Shown here piece by piece: positions 1 through 6,517 of a DNA stretch of 6,987 nucleotides; positions within the stretch are counted from its first letter, which is position 1, and the number at the start of each line of letters is the position of its first letter. The notes beneath the pieces were generated by a model, which saw only the letters and a list, made by a program, of their open reading frames with translations, had not been told where the DNA came from and ran no database searches. The position numbers and the translations under genes are program-made. This stretch comes from Caryophanales bacterium UBA6448 (lineage in GTDB: Bacteria > Bacillota_I > Bacilli_A > RF39 > UBA660). Location of the stretch: NCBI GenBank assembly GCA_002439555.1, contig DJOC01000086.1, forward strand, positions 1-6,987, read 5' to 3'.

Positions 1-11
1 TTAATAGTTAG

Positions 12-19
12 TCACCTCT
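12..19 (-). promoter_or_regulatory. Shine-Dalgarno site for a gene starting beyond the left edge
   Basis: Read on the minus strand this is AGAGGTGA, a strong match to the anti-Shine-Dalgarno sequence. No ATG, GTG or TTG follows at a usable distance inside the window. An initiation codon at or just past position 1 would give a spacing of about 10 bases from GGTGA. The next minus-strand gene therefore probably starts at the window edge, downstream of the secreted-protein gene. This is inference from spacing only. Confidence 0.45.
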
Positions 20-29
20 TTTTTTAATC

Positions 30-101
30 TTAAATAATATTATTCTTGTACGTATACAAATATAATACCAAATAAAATATTTTTTTAAATTTTTCTTGCA
101 T
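30..101 (-). CDS. Possible 23-residue hydrophobic small ORF
   Basis: An ATG at 101-99 opens a 23-codon frame that begins MQEKFKKIFYLVLYLYTY and ends at TAA (32-30). It has a basic start followed by a hydrophobic, aromatic stretch, which resembles a short membrane peptide or the first segment of a broken membrane protein. It lies five bases after the stop of the secreted-protein gene. The only ribosome-binding candidate is AGAAG, two bases from the ATG, which is too close. In sequence this AT-rich, such a frame can arise by chance. I do not recognise it and treat it as doubtful. Confidence 0.15.
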   Translation of the reverse strand: MQEKFKKIFYLVLYLYTYKNNII

Positions 102-106
102 ATCTT

Positions 107-1152
107 CTACCATTCAGGATTTAAAACTTGTGCATGAGTACCACCCATGTTATCAAAATAAGATGAAAAACTAGCATTAATATTAAATGCGCCTCCAAGT
201 CCGCCATTTGGAGAAAGAGATAAACCAAAATTGGTACCTAATGTCAAGTTTTTAACAGTATGTTGATAGGAACCGAAAGCATTTACAGAGGAACCATCAT
301 TTTGTTTTGCAACATTATAATAAAATGTAAATATCATATTAGACATCGTATGCATCTTTGTAGTTGAGCCAACTGGTAAAACTATATTTCCATCTTTACA
401 TGGGTATGGAATATTATCATATTGTGTATTCCAAACAATTTCTTCAGTATAATCTTTTGGTATTTGGAAAAAAACGGCATAACCCTCACTTTGAAAATAC
501 CATTTATTAGTATATTGTTTATTTTTAGAAGTATGGATCAATCTACAAGTATCATAATCATCCCAACTGCCATATGCATTTTGAGAACCAGAAACAGGTA
601 TTTGAGTTGCTGAAGGTCCAGAAATACCAAATAGGTCATTTCCACGATATGATGGCGTCTTTTTCCATACTAACTCATTTTTTAATCTGTATTGTTTAAT
701 ACTAGAAATATAACTAATTGAAGTCGTTAATTTTTTAGCATTAGTAACATGAATTTGTGGGTTCGAATTATAAACAATATCAAAAAATTCATCATTAGCA
801 ATATCTTGATATTCATTTTCAGTTATTTCAGTATTAATAATGTTAATTAAATTATAATTATTATTATTAAAAATTAAACCTTGACTTTCATCTAAAATAG
901 CATTGTTCTTTTCATATATATATACGGATTTAATATATATTGTATTGTTATCAATCAATTGAGATAATATATTCTTATTATCATTTACTACATTTTCTGG
1001 CATATTCATTATTTCTTCATTTGAAAAGCCTAAATTTTTCAAATTTATAACATCATTTTCAGTTAATAAAATACCATAATTATTTTTTATACTTTTGGCA
1101 TTTAGCCTACAATAAATAAAACACAAACAATTGTCAAAAATATTTTTTTCAT
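107..1152 (-). CDS. Predicted secreted protein of unknown function, frame broken in the signal peptide
   Basis: I do not recognise this family. The long open frame can be read back to an ATG at 1168, but that start has no ribosome binding site and gives a poor N-terminus. The ATG at 1152-1150 has AGAGGAG six bases upstream and encodes MKKIFLTIVCVLFIVG, a classic signal peptide, but then meets TAA (1104-1102). Adding one base near 1105-1107 would join it to LNAKSIKNN, giving a plausible signal-peptidase site after LNA and a protein of about 348 residues. The mature part begins with a helical-looking segment (LTENDVINLKNLGFSNEEI). It continues as a polar, aromatic, probably beta-rich region with two cysteines (C208 and C257, counted from the ATG at 1168). 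The C-terminus is glycine- and serine-rich, contains a YQH motif and ends in NPEW. Extracellular location is inferred. The break may be a real mutation or a sequencing error. Confidence 0.7.
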
Positions 1153-1158
1153 AAAACA

Positions 1159-1165
1159 CTCCTCT
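1159..1165 (-). promoter_or_regulatory. Ribosome binding site that decides the secreted-protein start
   Basis: AGAGGAG on the minus strand sits six bases before the ATG at 1152. It supports initiation at the signal-peptide frame. The in-frame ATG at 1168 has no such site and in fact overlaps this motif. Confidence 0.7.
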
Positions 1166-1197
1166 CATTATTTTCTTTTTAACAATTTATAATATAA

Positions 1198-1219
1198 TCA
1201 AAACATAACATCACTCCTT
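1198..1219 (-). other. Orphan Shine-Dalgarno with a two-codon ORF
   Basis: AAGGAG (1219-1214) lies seven bases before an ATG (1206-1204) that is followed by TTT and TGA, so the only product would be Met-Phe. The site is as good as those of the real genes nearby but has no gene. It could be a remnant of a deleted gene, a leader mini-ORF upstream of the secreted-protein gene, or chance. Confidence 0.3.
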
Positions 1220-1271
1220 ATTTTGATTAAACCATATTTCTTTTCTTTAATAAAGGTCCTTTATGTCCCAC

Positions 1272-1300
1272 AAAAAAAGATATAGTTAATCTACATCTTT
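1272..1300 (-). terminator. Weak hairpin plus T-tract ending the ABC operon
   Basis: On the minus strand AAAGATGTAG (1300-1291) can pair with CTATATCTTT (1285-1276) as a 10-bp stem with one G-U pair and a five-base ATTAA loop. The T-run continues to 1272. The stop codon of the downstream ABC gene (1288-1286) lies in the loop. The stem is poor in GC, so termination is likely partial. The position and T-tract are right for the end of this operon. Confidence 0.4.
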
Positions 1301-3691
1301 TCTTGCCAGTATTGAAGCTGGAGTTTTTGAAACAATTTTCATAATAGGTAAAAGTCCTACAATTATGTTAAATAAGTATACAATTATAATACTCAAAATA
1401 ATTGTAAATGGATTTACCAAATAATTTTTTTCAAAATAACTTATTGTCTGAAGTGTTTTTAAAGCATAAGTCGTAAATAAAATACCTGGAAGAGATGCCA
1501 CTGTGGTAATTGCAATAATTTCTCCATAAAACATTTTATAAATATCACTTTTTTTAGTACCTATTGCTCTATAAATACCAATTTCCTTTATTCTTGAAAG
1601 ATATGAAGAACGAATCATTAAATAGATTTCTACAAAAGAAATAAATAGAATAATTCCGGATACTATAAGTCCTGATTTAACAGTTGTTTTCCTTGAATCT
1701 AAATACTTTTCTTTAGCACAGTCATAAGAACTTACAACATTTAAATTTTCATTATTTAAACTTTCTATAGCTTTTTCTTTATCTTTAGGCATTATAGTTA
1801 GATTTTTTGATTTACTAATTAAATCATATTTAATCATATTTTCATTTACAAACATATAACTAAAATTACCTTCATAATAGCCCACTACTGTAAGTTTTTT
1901 ATCATTAATTTTACTATCAATTTTACTATTAAGTGGGTATTGCATCTCATTATTAATACTTATAACAACTTCATAATCATTTTCTGGAAGTCTACCTTTT
2001 TTAATATTTAAAGTATCATAAAATTTATAATTTAAATATTTTTCGTTTAAAGTAGTATCATCCACTATATAAAAGTCATCACTACTTAAACTATTATATA
2101 ATGCATCCATCATATATTTTTCGTTAATAAAAATGCTATAATCTCCTATATCGGATATACCTGATATAGTAAGAACCAGCCTATCTGAATAAATTTTATA
2201 TCCAACTAAATCCTGAAGAGTATGTCCAGTCTGAAGTCCCATACTTTCTTCACCTGTAAAAAGATTTTTTAAAACTGATTTATCTACCACTACATCAAAT
2301 TCATTATCTGTTTTTTTACCATAAATAATATCTTCATCTGTTACATAATCTTTTTTTACTGCAATACCTGAAATACTACCTTTGGCATTTATAGTTTGAT
2401 AATAATCATTAAAATCCATTTTAAAGTTAACAGTTCCCTCGCCAGGTAAAATATAATCCACACCTTCGGCTAAAGAATACTTTTCAAAATTATCTATATT
2501 TATTTTTTGCATTTTTGCCTCAAGATAATTTCTATTCTTTTCAATAAAATAACTATCTTTAACATTCAATATTCCAAACATATTACTTACTGCATACATA
2601 ATAAATGCACCTGATGCTAAGAAGCCTAATAGTAATAACTTTTTAATAAATGAATAATCAAGAATTTTTTTAAAACCTAAAAATATTACATTGAATACAT
2701 TAAATATTGAACTATATTTATGTTTAGTGGTTTCAATATTTTTAAAATCAAATTCATATTTTTCATAAATCGATTTATCTATTTGTTTATAGTGATCATT
2801 TATTAACTCTATGTTAGAGTTTTCATCAACTACTTCGATTTTCTCACTACCATTTGTTTTAATATAAATATTATTATTTTTAGCAATTATTGTTATATTT
2901 GATTTAATTTTATCATCAAAATATAATGTTATATTACCATTTTCCTCTTTAGTTTTAAAATCCTTTAAATAAATTTTATTGTCAATTCTATAATCAAGTG
3001 AGCCTTCATTATTATTCTCGTAATCCTTTATAATTTTGCCATCTGATAATTCAATAATTCTATCAGCATAAAATTTTGCTATATCATTTTCGTGAGTAAC
3101 AAGAATTACTAATCTATTTTTAGAAATTGACTTAATGATATTCATTATTTCAATTGTATTTTGACTATCAAGGTTACCTGTCGGTTCATCACATAAGAGA
3201 ATGTTAGGATTTTTCACAAGTGCTCTTGCAATTGCCACTCTTTGTTTTTCTCCTCCAGAAAGCATTCCTGCAGGTCTATTTCTATATCTATAAATTTTTA
3301 GTGTTTCTAATACAAAATTAACTCTTTTTTCAATTTCTTTTTTATTTTTTACACCAACCATTTTAAGGGCTATAGCAACATTATCAAATACGCTTAAATT
3401 TTCTAGCAAATTATAGTTTTGAAAAATATAACCAATATTTAGATTTCTTTCTTTATCAACATAGTATGTACTTTTCTTTGTAACTCTCTTGCCATTAATA
3501 TAAATCTTACCACTTTTAACTTTATCAAGACCACCAATTACATTAAGAAGTGTTGTTTTACCACATCCACTTGGTCCCAAAAGACACACAAGTCCAGTAC
3601 TATCAAAACTTACGGAGGTATTATCAATAACATGAATTTCATTTTTCTTATTTTTGTTAAAATATTTATTAACCTTTTCTAATTTTATCAT
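1286..3691 (-). CDS. MacB-type ABC transporter, fused ATPase and permease (second subunit)
   Basis: This 801-residue protein is predicted to couple ATP hydrolysis in the cytoplasm to transport, or to mechanical work on the outer face of the membrane. The N-terminal ATPase is complete: Walker A GPSGCGKTT (39-47), Q-loop Q91, signature LSGGE (144-148), Walker B ILLCDE (164-169), D-loop NLD (173-175) and switch H200. Residues 225-340 are an extra beta-rich, Asn/Lys-rich cytosolic segment that the partner lacks. Membrane helix 1 (about 350-373) is followed by an ectodomain of about 300 residues. Helices near 673-694, 722-743 and 762-784 follow, with the FtsX-family segment KEIGIYRAIGTKK around 702-714. 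This four-helix plan is the MacB/FtsX type. The ectodomain seems to contain two related subdomains (about 464-530 and 571-625). The start overlaps the upstream stop as TAATG, with GGGAGGAGG seven bases before it, indicating translational coupling. The substrate is unknown. Confidence 0.93.
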   Translation of the reverse strand: MIKLEKVNKYFNKNKKNEIHVIDNTSVSFDSTGLVCLLGPSGCGKTTLLNVIGGLDKVKSGKIYINGKRVTKKSTYYVDKERNLNIGYIFQNYNLLENLSVFDNVAIALKMVGVKNKKEIEKRVNFVLETLKIYRYRNRPAGMLSGGEKQRVAIARALVKNPNILLCDEPTGNLDSQNTIEIMNIIKSISKNRLVILVTHENDIAKFYADRIIELSDGKIIKDYENNNEGSLDYRIDNKIYLKDFKTKEENGNITLYFDDKIKSNITIIAKNNNIYIKTNGSEKIEVVDENSNIELINDHYKQIDKSIYEKYEFDFKNIETTKHKYSSIFNVFNVIFLGFKKILDYSFIKKLLLLGFLASGAFIMYAVSNMFGILNVKDSYFIEKNRNYLEAKMQKINIDNFEKYSLAEGVDYILPGEGTVNFKMDFNDYYQTINAKGSISGIAVKKDYVTDEDIIYGKKTDNEFDVVVDKSVLKNLFTGEESMGLQTGHTLQDLVGYKIYSDRLVLTISGISDIGDYSIFINEKYMMDALYNSLSSDDFYIVDDTTLNEKYLNYKFYDTLNIKKGRLPENDYEVVISINNEMQYPLNSKIDSKINDKKLTVVGYYEGNFSYMFVNENMIKYDLISKSKNLTIMPKDKEKAIESLNNENLNVVSSYDCAKEKYLDSRKTTVKSGLIVSGIILFISFVEIYLMIRSSYLSRIKEIGIYRAIGTKKSDIYKMFYGEIIAITTVASLPGILFTTYALKTLQTISYFEKNYLVNPFTIILSIIIVYLFNIIVGLLPIMKIVSKTPASILARKDVD

Positions 3692-5904
3692 TACTGTGCC
3701 TCCTCCCTATAAGTTTTCATCGCTGATGAATTAAATAATTTCCTTGAATATCTAAATGATATAAGAATACTCATTACAAAACATACTACATAAACAATAA
3801 TATAATCATTTATTCCTAGATATTTAACCATATCATATAAGCCATTATTAACTATGATGTTATTTTTAACTAAAATACATAATCCTAGTATTAAAATAAA
3901 TGCAATATGGTATATCAAAAATAATTCAATATTAATTAAATCCTTTAATACCTTTTTAGTCGCTCCAAGAATTCTTAATGTAGCATAATAAACATTTCTT
4001 GATTTTTCAATTAATCTTATAACAAAGTATGCTATAAAGAATAGTACAACAAATATAATAACCATTACCACTAACTTAAATATCTTAATTACCTCAAGGG
4101 CACCACCAGAGTAATTAACTTTTACATTTTTAATAAAGAGTGGTTTGAATCCATTCATTTCAAGATAACATCTTGCCTCGGGAATATCTTTAACATCTTT
4201 TAAATAAATTGAGGCCTGATATATTCCTTTATCAAATAATGAATTATAGTCGTCTTTAGAAATAAATAATGTAAAGCTATTATTATCATAGTCATTAAGT
4301 CCAGTTAAACTTTCAAAATTATATTTAGTGTATAAATCTGATACTTCAAGTTCAACATTACTTTCATAGTAAATATTTTGAGCTGTTACACTAATTTTAT
4401 TATTTTTACACCAGCCATATCTACACCAACTATTTAAATCATATGGAACAACTGCTTTTCCTTTTGAAACTTTGTCACTAACTCTATACATCATATCAAC
4501 ATTTTTATTGTCCACTTTTATAGATATTTTACTATAGCTTTCATAACTAGCCATTTTTATAAGATCCATTACTTTATCACTAACATAAAAAGTATCATTA
4601 TTATAACTATTATCTGTTAAAACGTATCCCGAAACTTTTATATTATTTAATATACTATTTGAACTATCGGAATTTATAAGAATTAAATTAGTTTGTAATA
4701 ACTCCTCACCCATTGAATTAATATAATAACTGTCTTTACTTGTTCCTAAAATTATTTCATAATCAGAACTTGGCATTTTACCAATAACTTTACCTTTTAA
4801 TTCATTTAAACTTTTAACATTACCATAAAACCAAAAATTACTATTATTTGATAAACTAAATGTTGAATCTAATATTACATCATTTTTTACAATGGATTTT
4901 ACATAATCAAGTTTACTTATTTTATCTAGTTCTTCACTAGTTATTTCACTATTATCAGTTTTCTTAATTACAATTCTTTCATCAGATAAATCGTTAAAAT
5001 AATAATTATATCCATTTTTATTTTCTTCATACTCTGCTTTTCTAAATGAAGAATATATTCCTAAAAAGGCAAAAGTAATTAATAAAAATACCATCAAAAG
5101 TAAAATAAACTTCATTGGTAAATTAAATGTATTTCTTACTCCTAATCGGATTTTATTTAAAAAACTAATATTTTTATATTCGTGAAGTTCTATTTTACTT
5201 TCTTCATAAGGTTTAATTGTTATATCTTCGCGAACTTTTCCATCGTGCATTTCAATCTTACGAGTGGCAAGGTCCTCAACATCTTCATAATTATGAGTTA
5301 CAACAATTACAAGTTTATCTTTTGCTACTTTTGCAAGAAGTTTCATTATAGACGCTGCAGATCTGCGATCTAAGTTACCCGTGGGTTCATCCGCTATTAT
5401 TATTGGTACATCTTTAGCAAGTGCTCTAGCAATAGCCACTCTTTGTTTTTGTCCTCCAGATAAATGAGATACTTTACTATTTCTATATTTGTATAAGTCT
5501 ACCTCTTTAATTAATTCAATAACTTTCTTTTTAATATCTTTTTTCTTAAAACCGTTTAATAAAAGTACTAACTCGATATTTTGATACACTGTATAACTAC
5601 TTACTAAGTTAAATGATTGAAATATATTTCCTATATAACTCTTTCGATAGTTTTCGGCTTCTTCATTACTATAATGGCTTGTTTCAGTACCATTTATGTA
5701 CATTTCTCCTTCTTCATATGTATCAAGACCTGATAATACATTTAAAAGTGTACTTTTTCCACATCCACTTTCTCCGGTTATTACAACAAACTCTCCTAAA
5801 TAAAAATCTAAAGATATTTTGTTAAATCCTGATGCAACAAGACCTTTATTATAATAGAATTTGCTTACTTTTTTTAAACTAAGTATTGGTTTATCTTTAC
5901 TCAT
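3691..5904 (-). CDS. MacB-type ABC transporter, fused ATPase and permease (first subunit)
   Basis: This 737-residue protein is the first gene of the two-gene ABC operon. Its ATPase has Walker A GESGCGKST (44-52), Q96, LSGGQ (148-152), Walker B IIIADE (168-173), NLD (177-179) and H204, so it should be catalytically active. Membrane helix 1 lies at about 263-285. An extracellular domain of some 315 residues includes a C-x4-C pair (C494, C499) and a MacB-like GKMPSSDYEI segment (375-384). Helices at about 605-630, 658-680 and 699-718 close the protein, with the FtsX-type motif LRILGATKK at 643-651. It lacks the cytosolic insert of its partner, so the two form an asymmetric pair, most likely a heterodimer (inferred). 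The start is set by AGGAGG six bases upstream. Relatives export peptides, lipoproteins or antimicrobials, or regulate cell-wall hydrolases. Nothing here fixes the substrate. Confidence 0.93.
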   Translation of the reverse strand: MSKDKPILSLKKVSKFYYNKGLVASGFNKISLDFYLGEFVVITGESGCGKSTLLNVLSGLDTYEEGEMYINGTETSHYSNEEAENYRKSYIGNIFQSFNLVSSYTVYQNIELVLLLNGFKKKDIKKKVIELIKEVDLYKYRNSKVSHLSGGQKQRVAIARALAKDVPIIIADEPTGNLDRRSAASIMKLLAKVAKDKLVIVVTHNYEDVEDLATRKIEMHDGKVREDITIKPYEESKIELHEYKNISFLNKIRLGVRNTFNLPMKFILLLMVFLLITFAFLGIYSSFRKAEYEENKNGYNYYFNDLSDERIVIKKTDNSEITSEELDKISKLDYVKSIVKNDVILDSTFSLSNNSNFWFYGNVKSLNELKGKVIGKMPSSDYEIILGTSKDSYYINSMGEELLQTNLILINSDSSNSILNNIKVSGYVLTDNSYNNDTFYVSDKVMDLIKMASYESYSKISIKVDNKNVDMMYRVSDKVSKGKAVVPYDLNSWCRYGWCKNNKISVTAQNIYYESNVELEVSDLYTKYNFESLTGLNDYDNNSFTLFISKDDYNSLFDKGIYQASIYLKDVKDIPEARCYLEMNGFKPLFIKNVKVNYSGGALEVIKIFKLVVMVIIFVVLFFIAYFVIRLIEKSRNVYYATLRILGATKKVLKDLINIELFLIYHIAFILILGLCILVKNNIIVNNGLYDMVKYLGINDYIIVYVVCFVMSILISFRYSRKLFNSSAMKTYREEAQ
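3699..3707 (-). promoter_or_regulatory. Ribosome binding site inside the upstream ABC gene
   Basis: GGGAGGAGG on the minus strand lies within the last codons (R-E-E-A-Q) of the first ABC gene, seven bases before the ATG of the second. With the one-base TAATG overlap, it indicates coupled translation and roughly equal production of the two subunits. Confidence 0.8.
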
Positions 5905-5910
5905 CGCAAT

Positions 5911-5916
5911 CCTCCT
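5911..5916 (-). promoter_or_regulatory. Ribosome binding site of the first ABC gene
   Basis: A perfect AGGAGG on the minus strand sits six bases before the ATG at 5904, which fixes the start of the operon's first protein. Confidence 0.8.
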
Positions 5917-5950
5917 ACATAAATTATATTATATAAAACAAATTTATACA

Positions 5951-5978
5951 AATATAATATAACATTACAAAGTGACAA
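5951..5978 (-). promoter_or_regulatory. Candidate housekeeping promoter of the ABC operon
   Basis: On the minus strand a -35 hexamer TTGTCA (5978-5973, one mismatch to TTGACA) and a -10 hexamer TATATT (5956-5951) are separated by 16 bases, leaving a leader of roughly 40 bases before the first ABC gene. A second TATAAT (about 5931-5926) lies closer to the gene, with only a poor TTGTAT at 17 bases, and would leave almost no leader. I prefer the first. AT-rich sequence makes chance -10 matches common. Confidence 0.45.
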
Positions 5979-5990
5979 TATCGTGACTTT
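5969..5990 (-). promoter_or_regulatory. Candidate operator overlapping the -35 box
   Basis: Plus-strand GTGAC occurs at 5972-5976 and again at 5983-5987, an 11-base period. The surrounding 22 bases also form an imperfect palindrome (18 of 22 positions symmetric, AAAGT at one end and ACTTT at the other). One repeat overlaps the proposed -35 hexamer. Direct repeats spaced by about one helical turn are typical of OmpR-family response regulators, which often control ABC exporters. No regulator gene is in the window, so the binding protein is unknown. Confidence 0.35.
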
Positions 5991-6012
5991 ATTTATTTTT
6001 TCTCATTTAAGT

Positions 6013-6216
6013 TTAAAACATTATGTGATATACATATCTTAATAATTTATAATCAATTATATTTTTTAAAGTATTAGAGCCAATATCAATCATTTTGTCG
6101 GCACCGACAAAATGATTTGACACTACATAATTACAAGCATTTATTGCTCTTTCAATTACACTCTCAAATTTACGCTATTGAATATACTCCAATGTTTTTT
6201 GTAATTCCCTTGCATA
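6013..6216 (-). pseudogene. DinD-like N-terminal domain fragment D
   Basis: Reading from 6216 gives YARELQKTLEYIQ, then TAG (6177-6175), then RKFESVIERAINACN, then a middle part containing SNHFVGADKMIDIG, and finally DYKLLRYVYHIMF and TAA (6015-6013). This is colinear with copy B (YARELQKVLEY, FEKVINKAINACN, DYKLSRYACHLI). The TAG stands where copy B has the Trp of NKW, so a TGG-to-TAG nonsense mutation is likely. The fragment lacks the first 26 or so residues of the family and the whole C-terminal half, and has no start codon or ribosome binding site. About three codons are missing relative to copy B between NACN and the HF motif. It is a decayed remnant. Confidence 0.8.
6088..6117. repeat. 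Near-perfect 30-bp palindrome in fragment D
   Basis: Two 14-base arms (AATCATTTTGTCGG and its complement) flank the dinucleotide CA. On the minus strand it spells N-H-F-V-G-A-D-K-M-I in the DinD frame. The centre falls on the last base of the third codon and the first base of the fourth, counting from the Phe codon. Confidence 0.9.
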
Positions 6217-6240
6217 TCTGTTAGTGAACAAGCATATCTG
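6212..6240 (-). repeat. CAGATATGC direct repeat at the C/D junction
   Basis: The nine bases CAGATATGC occur on the minus strand at 6240-6232 (RYA of fragment C) and at 6220-6212 (the RYA that opens fragment D). A third copy is at 6410-6402 (RYA of copy B). The repeat sits where the homology of C ends and that of D begins, suggesting a deletion or template switch between two DinD copies at a short identity. Confidence 0.65.
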
Positions 6241-6383
6241 CTTACTTTATAGTCCAAGATAATTTTGGAAGAAATCCTTGTTTTTCCAATTTTGGTGTCT
6301 ACACCAAAATTGGAATTAATGTTGTTTCTTTGAAAACACACAATTTGAGCCTTTTCAATAACTGATTAAAAATGGCTCCATTT
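6222..6383 (-). pseudogene. DinD-like N-terminal domain fragment C
   Basis: In the frame one base off copy B the sequence reads KWSHF, TAA (6368-6366), SVIEKAQIVCFQRNN, then NSNFGVDTKIGKTRISSK, then IILDYKVSRYACSL. This matches the family order seen in copies B and D (a Trp, FExVIxKA, a variable middle, DYKxSRYAC). The TAA replaces the Glu of FE, probably GAA to TAA. The fragment lacks the first 38 or so residues of the domain and everything after RYACSL. No start signal is present. It overlaps the out-of-frame tail of copy B. Confidence 0.75.
6284..6315. repeat. Near-perfect 32-bp palindrome in fragment C
   Basis: Two 15-base arms (TTCCAATTTTGGTGT and its complement) flank the dinucleotide CT. 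On the minus strand it spells S-N-F-G-V-D-T-K-I-G in the frame of fragment C. Its centre is at the same codon boundary, relative to the Phe codon, as the palindrome in fragment D, but the sequence is different. Confidence 0.9.
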
Positions 6384-6462
6384 TGTGGTATCAAATGGCA
6401 AGCATATCTGGATAGTTTATAATCACATACATATTGAATATTTCCATTACCACCGATTATCG

Positions 6463-6482
6463 GTTTCCTGACATCAAGAAAC
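6463..6482. repeat. Imperfect 20-bp palindrome in copy B
   Basis: GTTTCCTGACATCAAGAAAC has 16 of 20 positions symmetric. On the minus strand it covers the FLDVRK codons of copy B and is centred between the third and fourth codon from the Phe, the same position as the palindromes in fragments C and D. An adjoining 13-base palindrome (ACCGATTATCGGT, 6452-6464) is also present. Confidence 0.6.
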
Positions 6483-6502
6483 TGTTCTAAAACCTCATAA
6501 CC

Positions 6503-6517
6503 GCTTGCATTGCAAGC
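6503..6517. repeat. 15-bp palindrome in copy B
   Basis: GCTTGCATTGCAAGC has seven-base perfect arms around one central base, within the NACNASG codons of copy B. It is a smaller structure of the same kind as the palindromes further along the mosaic. Confidence 0.6.

Noticed and set aside
33..44. Palindrome AATAATATTATT
   Set aside because: Pure A/T symmetry of this length is expected by chance in such AT-rich sequence.
1250..1264. Palindrome ATAAAGGTCCTTTAT as a second terminator
   Set aside because: A one-base centre cannot form a stable hairpin loop and no T-tract follows directly. It could be a protein-binding site, but nothing else supports that.
6088..6315. The two palindromes with 2-base centres as crossover sites of a serine recombinase
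   Set aside because: The shape fits such sites, but the arm sequences differ completely from each other, both lie inside coding homology, and no recombinase gene is visible. Kept only as a remote possibility.
6156..6341. A stand-alone 61-codon minus-strand gene
   Set aside because: Its first 40 codons are fragment C of the DinD mosaic and the rest is fragment D read out of frame. The ATG is internal to the domain homology and has no ribosome binding site.
6347..6378. Hairpin GAGCC...GGCTC as a terminator of copy B
   Set aside because: Only five strong pairs with a long interior and no T-run after it on the minus strand. It also falls in fragment C coding homology.
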